Shown here: piece after piece, positions 1 to 5,212 of the stretch
Position numbering within the stretch: the stretch's first letter is position 1
Layout of the letters: every line of letters starts with the position of its first letter
Assembly (NCBI GenBank): GCA_015491015.1
Contig: WFWQ01000068.1
Span: 1 to 8,601, forward strand
Length of the DNA stretch: 8,601 bases
Source: Patescibacteria group bacterium
GTDB lineage: Bacteria > Patescibacteriota > Minisyncoccia > Minisyncoccales > S141-161
Reading direction: 5' to 3'
Notes under the pieces: generated by a model
Seen by the model: only the letters and a program-made list of their open reading frames with translations
What the model was told of the DNA's origin: nothing
The model's database searches: none
Position numbers and translations under genes: made by a program

Positions 1-27
1 GGGCTCGGAGATGTGTATAAGAGACAG
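1..27. other. Nextera/Tn5 sequencing adapter remnant at contig end
   Basis: The first 27 bases match the end of the Illumina Nextera read-2 transposase adapter. They consist of eight adapter bases followed by the 19-bp Tn5 mosaic end (positions 9-27). This is library-preparation sequence left at a contig edge, not genomic DNA and not a natural transposon. Genomic sequence starts at about position 28. The adapter also places an in-frame TAA at 18-20 ahead of the first gene, which makes that gene look as if it starts internally. Confidence 0.96.
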
Positions 28-29
28 TT

Positions 30-431
30 AGAAAGCTAAAAAGAAAAAGAAATTTTCAAAGAATGATAAGATATCTTAAAGATGCAGGGCTGATAGAAGT
101 AAAAGAGACAGAGAAGGGAGAAAATATTTTGATTACTCCTAAAGGGGAAAAGAAAGTGTTGGAGATTGAGCTTAAGCTTTTAACCCAGAAATCTGAATTT
201 CCTTTAAGAAAAGATAAAAGATGGATAATGGTTATGTTCGATATCCCTGAGAAAGAAAGGAGGAAAAGAGATCTTTTAAGAAGCATTTTAAAAAGTTTGA
301 AATTTAAAGAGTTCCAAAAGAGTGTTTGGATTTGCCCTTACGATGTTATGGATCTTTTAGAAAGATATCTAAAATTCTACGCTTTAAAAAAGTTTACTAA
401 GATTTTCTTAATTAAAGAAATCTCTCTTTGA
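30..431 (+). CDS. PaaX-like winged-helix / Cas2-fold protein, 5' end missing
   Basis: This is probably a DNA-binding transcriptional regulator of the PaaX-like type common in Parcubacteria: a winged helix followed by a Cas2-like ferredoxin fold. The first ATG is at 63, but the frame stays open upstream (R-K-L-K-R-K-R-N-F-Q-R) to the adapter junction. The gene is therefore 5'-truncated by the contig end and 63 is probably not the true start. Counting from 63, residues 1-35 resemble the end of a winged helix (R-Y-L-K-D-A-G-L-I, then a wing ending T-P-K-G-E-K-K). Residues 53-80 match the Cas2-like core (R-W-I-M-V-M-F-D-I-P-E, with D60, then F-Q-K-S-V-W). Full-length relatives, from memory, are about 180-200 residues, so roughly 50-70 N-terminal residues are missing. 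The C-terminus stops soon after 'F-L-I-K-E-I', where relatives usually continue about ten residues to an '..FGL'-like end. The TGA stop abuts the palindrome. It converges with tpiA. No cas genes or repeats are nearby, so a CRISPR role is not supported. Confidence 0.72.
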   Translation, partial: RKLKRKRNFQRMIRYLKDAGLIEVKETEKGENILITPKGEKKVLEIELKLLTQKSEFPLRKDKRWIMVMFDIPEKERRKRDLLRSILKSLKFKEFQKSVWICPYDVMDLLERYLKFYALKKFTKIFLIKEISL

Positions 432-467
432 TGCGCCAAATTTTCACGATCGTGAAAATTTGGCGCA
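432..467. repeat. Perfect 36-bp palindrome between convergent gene ends
   Basis: Two 18-base arms are exact reverse complements with no spacer (left arm TGCGCCAAATTTTCACGA, centre CGATCG). The symmetry breaks immediately outside, because 431 and 468 are both A. It begins one base after the TGA of the PaaX-like gene and overlaps the last 24 bases of tpiA, including its stop at 444-446. As RNA it would fold from either strand into a stem of about 16 bp with a GATC loop and a G+C-rich base. Neither strand has a run of T after the stem, so it is not a textbook intrinsic terminator. It could still stop or stabilise both convergent transcripts. Other possibilities are a dispersed palindromic repeat, a protein-binding site, or a chimera formed in amplification or assembly. 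Confidence 0.9.
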
Positions 468-1196
468 AGTTAGGATGATTTTAGAAAACTCTTTAAGGTT
501 AAGGCTTGCTTTACCCACTAAAAATCCTTCTACTTGAGAAATATTTATAAAATCTTTTGCATTTTTGGAGTTTACACTTCCTCCATATAAAACTTTGACC
601 TTTCTAGCAAAATCATCTCCTTTTTCTCTCTTGAGAAAACTTAAAATAAAATCTTTAACTCTCTTTGCTTCCTCGAAAGAACAAGCTCTGCCTGTACCTA
701 TTGCCCATACAGGCTCGTAAGCAATAAACAACTCTGAAATTTCAAAGATATCCTTTAATCCCTCTTTGAGCTGAAAAGATAGCTTCTCTTCAGTCTTACC
801 TTTCTCTCTTTCTTCTAATTCTTCTCCAATGCAAAAAACTGGAACTAAGTTATGCTTTAAAGCAGATTTAACTTTTAAGTTAACAAGCTCATCTGTTTCT
901 TTTAGAAACTTTCTTCTTTCTGAGTGTCCCAAAATAACATACTTAACTTTTAAATCTTTAAGCTGTAAAGGTGAAACTTCTCCAGTAAAAGCTCCTTTTT
1001 CTTCATAAAACATATCCTGGGCACAAAGAGAAGCTTTCTTTAAAGTTTGACTCAATGGAGCTAAATATACCAAAGGAGGTGCTATTGCAACTTTAAAATT
1101 TGAAGAAGACAACACCTTAGAATCTATCTCTCTCGCTAAGTCTAAGGCAGATTTTAAACTTGAGGGGTTCATTTTCCAGTTGGCTATCAAAAGCAT
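444..1196 (-). CDS. tpiA: Triosephosphate isomerase
   Basis: This is the cytoplasmic glycolytic enzyme that interconverts dihydroxyacetone phosphate and glyceraldehyde 3-phosphate. All the hallmarks of the TIM barrel are visible: N-W-K-M-N at residues 6-10 (Asn6, catalytic Lys8), G-H-S-E-R-R at 90-95 (catalytic His91), the A-Y-E-P-V-W-A-I-G-T-G loop at 159-169 (catalytic Glu161 and the mobile loop 6), Y-G-G-S-V at 204-208, and G-F-L-V-G-K-A-S-L at 224-232 for phosphate binding. The length of 250 is normal. The ATG at 1196 puts N-W-K-M-N at the usual distance from the start. Residues 244-250 (C-A-K-F-S-R-S) lie past the usual end of the fold and are encoded by the palindrome at 432-467. Upstream, only a weak GGTAAG precedes the start, and the terminator at 1231-1252 separates it from the larger operon. 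I see no good promoter in the 61-bp gap, so it may depend on terminator read-through or a weak promoter. Confidence 0.97.
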   Translation of the reverse strand: MLLIANWKMNPSSLKSALDLAREIDSKVLSSSNFKVAIAPPLVYLAPLSQTLKKASLCAQDMFYEEKGAFTGEVSPLQLKDLKVKYVILGHSERRKFLKETDELVNLKVKSALKHNLVPVFCIGEELEEREKGKTEEKLSFQLKEGLKDIFEISELFIAYEPVWAIGTGRACSFEEAKRVKDFILSFLKREKGDDFARKVKVLYGGSVNSKNAKDFINISQVEGFLVGKASLNLKEFSKIILTCAKFSRS

Positions 1197-1213
1197 ATTT
1201 TAAACATCTTACC

Positions 1214-1253
1214 AAAATTAAAATTAAATTGGGAGCAGAAAAATCTGCTCCCC
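1214..1253 (-). terminator. Intrinsic (Rho-independent) terminator of the rpmF-map operon
   Basis: GGGAGCAGA at 1231-1239 and TCTGCTCCC at 1244-1252 form a perfect 9-bp stem closed by a 4-base loop. On the - strand the stem is followed by a U-rich stretch, AAUUUAAUUUUAAUUUU, down to about 1214. It begins five bases past the stop codon of the unknown gene at 1258-2064, as expected for the end of a transcript read from the right. The U-tract is interrupted by A pairs, so termination may be partial, which would let some transcripts run into tpiA. There is no + strand gene close upstream that it would serve. Confidence 0.8.
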
Positions 1254-1257
1254 TTCT

Positions 1258-2064
1258 TTAGCTTAAAGCTACCTCTAAGATAATCTGATGAATTTTTATA
1301 TCTAATTCCGGAGAAAGAAATACTCCGCTTAATCTTAAGTCAGATATTTCTCCCCTGGAAAGCAAATAATTTAAATTCCGATAAAAAACTTGCCAAAATT
1401 GGTAAATTTCAGCATCTTTTTCTGCCTCTTTAGCCAAACGATTAGCCAACTTAAAGATTTTCTCTAAATCTTTCTTAGCCAGAAAGTTAGAAGGTAGATT
1501 TATCTTTGAAGGAATCTTGATTTTAGAATAAAAGTTGCTTTCTAAAGCCAAAATATAACTTAAAAGCTCTTCTCTATCCCCTCCCTTAAGGATTTTAGAA
1601 TCCTCTAAGATATCCCTAGCTTCTTTAGGAGAAACAGGAAATTCATTCAACGGTAGAATCTCAACTACATAAGCTGGAGAGCTTCCAACAAAAATAAGAT
1701 TTTCATTTAGATATACTTCGTCTGATCTCACTACGGCAAATCCCAAGTAAATATCCTGATCTAAATATCCAAATCTGTCAATAATAGCTTGAATTTCACT
1801 TAAAGCACCTAAAAACGAAGGAAACCAAAAAGAATTACCAAAAGGAAAAGTTACCTCACCTTTTTTGTAAGGAGCTTTCATAAATCCATAAAACACCTGA
1901 GAAGATCTCCAATGAGATACAGGTTCGCTAACTAAGCATTTCGTTACAAGCCAATAATTATCTCCGCCTTTTTTCAAGTGAGGCCACTCAAACTCAATAC
2001 AATCTTTGCACCAATAGCCTGTGGCAGAAGGAAATCCACAACCTTGGTGAGCACAAGGTTGCAT
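1258..2064 (-). CDS. Unknown 268-residue protein with N-terminal A20-like zinc-finger motif
   Basis: I do not recognise this family. The N-terminus has four cysteines spaced like a metal site: Cys4-x4-Cys9-Gly-Phe ... Cys19-x2-Cys22. The 'C-G-F ... C-x-x-C' pattern resembles the A20-type zinc finger, although the middle spacing is shorter (9 rather than about 11 residues) and the A20 family is mainly eukaryotic, so this is resemblance and not assignment. After it come an aromatic-rich segment (about 25-85), a mixed hydrophobic region (about 100-140) and a mostly helical, charged C-terminal half (about 145-268). There is no signal peptide or membrane segment, so it is probably cytoplasmic. The start is secure: AAAGGAGGAA sits 8 bases (GGAGG to ATG) upstream, and an in-frame TAG lies two codons before the ATG. 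It is the last gene of the rpmF-map unit, 39 bases after map, in the place where infA often lies in spc operons. It does not resemble IF1. Confidence 0.75.
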   Translation of the reverse strand: MQPCAHQGCGFPSATGYWCKDCIEFEWPHLKKGGDNYWLVTKCLVSEPVSHWRSSQVFYGFMKAPYKKGEVTFPFGNSFWFPSFLGALSEIQAIIDRFGYLDQDIYLGFAVVRSDEVYLNENLIFVGSSPAYVVEILPLNEFPVSPKEARDILEDSKILKGGDREELLSYILALESNFYSKIKIPSKINLPSNFLAKKDLEKIFKLANRLAKEAEKDAEIYQFWQVFYRNLNYLLSRGEISDLRLSGVFLSPELDIKIHQIILEVALS

Positions 2065-2080
2065 TCGCTATTCCTCCTTT
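2039..2080 (-). promoter_or_regulatory. Strong Shine-Dalgarno plus start-codon-adjacent hairpin
   Basis: On the - strand AAAGGAGGAA (2080-2071) lies 8 bases (GGAGG to ATG) upstream of the ATG at 2064. It is the only strong ribosome-binding site I find in the window. Directly after the ATG, CAACCTTG (2061-2054) and CAAGGTTG (2046-2039) are exact reverse complements around a 7-base loop, so an 8-bp RNA stem can form starting at codon 2. A stem there could tune initiation. The same bases encode the first residues of the zinc-finger motif, so part of the symmetry may be chance. Confidence 0.6.
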
Positions 2081-2103
2081 CAAAGAGCTAAAACTTTTTT
2101 AAA

Positions 2104-2856
2104 TTATTCTTCAATTTGAGTCAACACTAAAGGGCCTTCTTTAGTAATTAAAACTGTATGCTCAAAGTGAGCAGAAAGAGTATGATCTTCAGAAACAAAG
2201 GTAAATCCATCTTTAGCTTTTTTAACTTTCCCTGAACCTAAAGTTACCATAGGTTCGATACAAATTAACATTCCTGCCCTTAGTTTCTCCCCTTTATGCC
2301 TTTTGCCATAATTTAAAATTTGAGGATCTTCGTGAAGCTTCTTGCCAATTCCGTGTCCGGCTAACTCTTTAACTAATCCCAAGCCCTGACTGTGAACGTA
2401 CCTTTCAATGGTATTGCCGATGTCTCCAACTGTATTTCCAACTTTAGCTTTTTTTATTCCCCTTTTTAAAGATTTTTTAGTTACTCTAATTAACCTTTGG
2501 GCCTCAGGAGAAACCTTACCTACTGGTAAAGTCAAGGCCATATCAAAATGAAGACCCTTAAATCTTATCCCAAAGTCTAAAGATAAAATATCCCCTTCTT
2601 TTAAAACTTTATTAAAAGGCAAACCATGGACTAACTCTTCGTTAACTGAAAAACAAATGTTAGCGGGGAATCCTTGATAACCTTTAAAAGCACATTCTAC
2701 ACCATACTTTTGAGCTAAAATTTCAGCTAACTTATCTAAATCTTCTCCTCTTAAACCAGGCTTAACCTGAAGCTTTAATTCTTGCATTATCTCAGCTAAG
2801 ATCCCACCTCCAGCTTTAGCTATTTGAATTTCAGCTAAAGTTTTTAAGATAGTCAT
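2104..2856 (-). CDS. map: Type I methionine aminopeptidase
   Basis: This is a cytoplasmic metalloprotease that removes the initiator methionine from nascent proteins after deformylation. Counting from the ATG at 2856 (250 residues), the five metal ligands of the pita-bread fold are all present: Asp94 (S-L-D-F-G), Asp105 (H-F-D-M-A), His168 (A-G-H-G-I-G), Glu201 (I-E-P-M) and Glu232 (H-F-E-H-T). The substrate-contacting histidines are His77 (V-H-G-L-P) and His175. There is no N-terminal SEC-C or SH3 extension, so it is the short bacterial type Ia form. A TTG one codon upstream (2859) could also serve as start; the ATG is preferred. The start lies inside adk (26-base overlap) without a clear Shine-Dalgarno, which suggests translational coupling. 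The adk-map order is the conserved end of the spc operon. Confidence 0.96.
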   Translation of the reverse strand: MTILKTLAEIQIAKAGGGILAEIMQELKLQVKPGLRGEDLDKLAEILAQKYGVECAFKGYQGFPANICFSVNEELVHGLPFNKVLKEGDILSLDFGIRFKGLHFDMALTLPVGKVSPEAQRLIRVTKKSLKRGIKKAKVGNTVGDIGNTIERYVHSQGLGLVKELAGHGIGKKLHEDPQILNYGKRHKGEKLRAGMLICIEPMVTLGSGKVKKAKDGFTFVSEDHTLSAHFEHTVLITKEGPLVLTQIEE

Positions 2857-3544
2857 CAATTTTAGAAATTATATCTTTAAAAACTTGGTAAGGAGGATTT
2901 TTAGCTGGGATATTAAAGAGCTTGTACTTTTGTTCTTTGAAATAATCTAAAATTGGTAAAGTTCTTTCTAAATATTCTTTAAATCTTACTTTGATAATTT
3001 CAGGTTTGTCTATAATTCTCTTTTCTAAAGGTGATCCATCTAAAGGACACAGAGAAAGATTTTCAGTTTCTTTTAAATACAAAATTGGGTGGCGCAAAAG
3101 CTTGCAAATTCTACGATGAGAATTTCTAAAGATGCTTTCCTCTTCAGTAATTTCTAAAAGGAAAACAAAGATATTGTCTTTGCCGTAAAGATCAGAAAGC
3201 AAAGGCATAATTCTTTGAGCTTCATAAAGAGTGCGAGGGGAACCTGTAAACACTATCCCTAAACCTAATTTAGCTATTTCCTTTATTTTTTCTTGCACCA
3301 AATGGGTTACGAAAGGAGGGGAAGCTAACTTGCCAGATTTGAACAGTTCAAACTCATCTTTAATAAAGTATTTTTTACCCTCTACTTCTACAAATTCCTC
3401 TGGAGAAAAGTTAGTAAACCTTTCTTCTAAAATTTTACTAGTCTCAAAGAGATATAAACTAAAGCTTTCAGCTAACAAAAAAGCTATAGTTCCCTTTCCT
3501 GCTCCTGGAGGGCCAATAGGAATTAAAATAAGCTTTTTCTTCAT
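2831..3544 (-). CDS. adk: Adenylate kinase family nucleoside monophosphate kinase, divergent
   Basis: This should carry out phosphoryl transfer between nucleotides (AMP + ATP to 2 ADP in classical Adk). The P-loop G-P-P-G-A-G-K-G-T is intact at residues 11-19. The NMP-binding signature is G-S-P-R-T at 101-105 (usually G-F-P-R-T), with Arg104 kept, and R-R-I-C at 144-147 marks the start of the LID. Two features are unusual. The normal 'S-T-G-D-L/M-L-R' segment reads F-E-T-S-K-I-L-E (33-40), and the LID has only two cysteines (147, 166) rather than the four of zinc-type Adk. Substrate preference could therefore differ from AMP. The length of 237 is slightly above the usual 215-220. It starts 2 bases after the secY stop and overlaps map, so all three are probably translated from one mRNA. 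The gene symbol is based on position in the secY-adk-map cluster as well as sequence. Confidence 0.88.
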   Translation of the reverse strand: MKKKLILIPIGPPGAGKGTIAFLLAESFSLYLFETSKILEERFTNFSPEEFVEVEGKKYFIKDEFELFKSGKLASPPFVTHLVQEKIKEIAKLGLGIVFTGSPRTLYEAQRIMPLLSDLYGKDNIFVFLLEITEEESIFRNSHRRICKLLRHPILYLKETENLSLCPLDGSPLEKRIIDKPEIIKVRFKEYLERTLPILDYFKEQKYKLFNIPAKNPPYQVFKDIISKIDDYLKNFS

Positions 3545-3546
3545 AT

Positions 3547-4836
3547 TTAAAATCTTTCTAAAGTCCGCATTTGAAGTTGGCTTTTGAGTTGTTTCAAAAT
3601 TTCCATTATCACACTCACTATAATCAAAACCGAAGTTCCTCCAATAAAGAAAGCAAAAACATTTATATTAGTTAAACCTGCAATGATAGAAGGCATAATA
3701 GCTATCAATCCTAAAAACAAAGCTCCAAAAGGTAAAATTCGATACAAAACTTTTTTCAAAAATCTTGCAGTTTGCTCCCCTGGCCTTATTCCTGGAATAA
3801 ATCCTCCCATCTTTTGCAAGTTTTGAGCTATAGATTTAGGATCAAAAGTTACCATAGTGTAAAAGAAGGTAAAAGCAAAAACTAAAGTAAAGTAAAATAT
3901 ATCTCTAATCACTGGCCTTTGGAAAAAGTTAGCCACATTTAAAGCTGTAACTGACAATCCTCCTTTTGTAAATCCAGCTAACAAAGTTGCTATTACAGTC
4001 GGCAAAAATAAGATAGACAAAGCAAAAATAATAGGGATAACTCCTGCAGGATTAATATTTATGGGAAGATAAGTTGAAACTCCTCCATAAAGCCTTCTCC
4101 CTCTAACCTGCCTTGCATAGGAAATAGGAATGTTCCTTCTTCCCTCGTTAACTAAAACTACTGCAGTAATAATCAATAAAACCATAACCAAGAAGATTAT
4201 AAAGTAAGGAAGCTGGGAAGGATCCCAAGTGACAATCAGTTGTCTTATACTTGAAGGAATCATAGCTGCAATACCTGCAAAGATCAAAATAGAAATCCCG
4301 TTTCCTATTCCTCTTTCTGTAATTAATTCTCCCAACCACATTAAAAATATGGTTCCTGCAGTAATTACAAAAATAGAACTAACTAAATCTAAAGTTGAAA
4401 TTCCAACAATCACTCCTTGTCTTTTCAAAAGCAAAATCATTCCATAACCTTGCAAAGCAGCTAAAGGAACAGTTAGCATTCTGGCATATTGGTTAAACTT
4501 TCTTCTTCCTTCTTCTCCTTCTTCTTTATACATCTTCTCTAACGAAGGAATTACCATGGTTAAAAGCTGCAAGATAATTACCGCGGTAATGTAAGGACCT
4601 AAACCAAGCATTGCAATTGAGAGATTATCAAAGCTTCCTCCAGTGAAAGCTCCTAAAATTCCAAAAAATTGAAACTGCTCAAAAAATCTTTTTAGCTCTA
4701 CAACATTTACCCCCGGAATAGGAATATTAGCCATTATCCTAAAAATCACCAGAACCCCTAAAATAAACAAAATCTTTTTTCTTAAGTCAGGGAATCTGAT
4801 AGCTTCAAAAATGTAATTTACAGGATTGCCTTTCAT
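3547..4836 (-). CDS. secY: Protein translocase subunit SecY
   Basis: This is the central pore of the SecYEG translocon in the cytoplasmic membrane, which exports unfolded proteins and inserts membrane proteins. At 429 residues it has normal length with about ten hydrophobic segments. The first covers about 20-36. The plug and TM2 region follows at about 60-95 (G-G-S-F-D-N-L-S-I-A-M-L-G-L-G-P-Y-I). E-R-G-I-G-N-G-I-S lies at 174-182. The cytoplasmic loop R-Q-V-R-G-R-R-L-Y-G-G is near 242-251 and N-P-A-G-V-I-P-I-I-F-A near 262-272. A large cytoplasmic loop carries P-G-I-R-P-G-E-Q-T, and the last two TMs run to about 415. It starts 12 bases after rpsP with no evident Shine-Dalgarno. In most bacteria rplO precedes secY; here rpsP does. 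The surface proteins encoded at 6683-8563 are likely clients. Confidence 0.97.
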   Translation of the reverse strand: MKGNPVNYIFEAIRFPDLRKKILFILGVLVIFRIMANIPIPGVNVVELKRFFEQFQFFGILGAFTGGSFDNLSIAMLGLGPYITAVIILQLLTMVIPSLEKMYKEEGEEGRRKFNQYARMLTVPLAALQGYGMILLLKRQGVIVGISTLDLVSSIFVITAGTIFLMWLGELITERGIGNGISILIFAGIAAMIPSSIRQLIVTWDPSQLPYFIIFLVMVLLIITAVVLVNEGRRNIPISYARQVRGRRLYGGVSTYLPININPAGVIPIIFALSILFLPTVIATLLAGFTKGGLSVTALNVANFFQRPVIRDIFYFTLVFAFTFFYTMVTFDPKSIAQNLQKMGGFIPGIRPGEQTARFLKKVLYRILPFGALFLGLIAIMPSIIAGLTNINVFAFFIGGTSVLIIVSVIMEILKQLKSQLQMRTLERF

Positions 4837-4848
4837 TTTAGCTTAAAA

Positions 4849-5169
4849 TTAAGTAGATTCTTCCTTACTTTGAGCTCCCTCTTCTTGAGAACTTTCTTTC
4901 TTGGGTTTAGCGTGAACAGGCTTCTTTTTTCCTTGAATAACTTTAGCTCTAATTAAAAGATTGTAAACTGAATCTGAAGGTTGAGCTCCTACAGAGAGCC
5001 AATACAAAACTCTTTCTTTTTCTATCTTGTATTCTTTGGTTAAAGGGTTATAAAAACCTACAATCTCTTTATCTCTTCCGCCTTTGGGAGCATTCCTGCT
5101 ATTGGTTACTACAATTCTAAAAAAGGGTTGATTCCTTCTCCCTACTCTTTTAAATCTTATCCTCAGCAT
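4849..5169 (-). CDS. rpsP: 30S ribosomal protein S16
   Basis: S16 is a small-subunit assembly and 16S rRNA-binding protein. The N-terminus M-L-R-I-R-F-K-R-V-G-R-R-N-Q-P-F-F-R-I-V-V is a near-canonical S16 start, followed by G-R-D-K-E-I-V-G-F-Y-N-P (residues 32-43) and the 'L-S-V-G-A-Q-P-S-D-S-V' motif (58-68) that closes the fold. Residues about 78-106 form a hydrophilic tail rich in Lys, Glu and Ser, as often seen in S16. The ATG at 5169 is the only sensible start. A 43-bp gap to rnc holds a promoter-like site (5181-5209), so rpsP-secY-adk-map may have extra transcription beyond read-through from rpmF. The usual partners rimM, trmD and rplS are absent. Confidence 0.97.
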   Translation of the reverse strand: MLRIRFKRVGRRNQPFFRIVVTNSRNAPKGGRDKEIVGFYNPLTKEYKIEKERVLYWLSVGAQPSDSVYNLLIRAKVIQGKKKPVHAKPKKESSQEEGAQSKEEST

Positions 5170-5180
5170 AGATGTTAAAG

Positions 5181-5209
5181 ATTTTAGCAGTAAAATTTGA
5201 AAATTTCAA
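5181..5209 (-). promoter_or_regulatory. Candidate sigma-70-type promoter before rpsP
   Basis: On the - strand TTGAAA (5209-5204) and TAAAAT (5186-5181) are separated by exactly 17 bases, close to the -35/-10 consensus. A start about seven bases downstream would leave only about five bases before the rpsP ATG, so the transcript would be nearly leaderless. That fits the absence of a Shine-Dalgarno there. The -35 lies in a 13-base near-palindrome (TTGAAATTTTCAA on this strand). The region is AT-rich, so a chance match is possible. Confidence 0.45.
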
Positions 5210-5212
5210 CTT

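Noticed and set aside
9..27. End of a natural Tn5-type transposon
   Set aside because: The mosaic end is preceded by adapter-specific bases and lies at the contig edge, so it is library sequence.
63..431. Annotation as CRISPR-associated Cas2
   Set aside because: The Cas2-like fold is present, but it is preceded by winged-helix sequence typical of PaaX-like regulators, and no cas1, other cas gene or repeat-spacer array is in the window.
432..467. parS-like partition site
   Set aside because: The half sites TTTTCAC/GTGAAAA recall the parS core, but four extra central bases (GATC) separate them, so the known consensus spacing is not met.
432..467. Classical bidirectional intrinsic terminator
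   Set aside because: The stem is strong but neither strand has a following run of T, so I kept it as a palindrome with a possible 3'-end role only.
1197..1230. Promoter for tpiA with TAAGAT as -10
   Set aside because: The hexamer 17 bases upstream does not resemble a -35 and overlaps the terminator stem, so I did not list it as a feature.
2867..2874. Exact TATAAT inside the end of adk, upstream of map
   Set aside because: No acceptable -35 lies about 17 bases upstream, and such hexamers arise often in AT-rich sequence.
3231..3587. Open + strand frame of 118 codons opposite adk
   Set aside because: It mirrors a convincing nucleotide kinase gene, has no recognisable motif or ribosome-binding site, and is a shadow frame.
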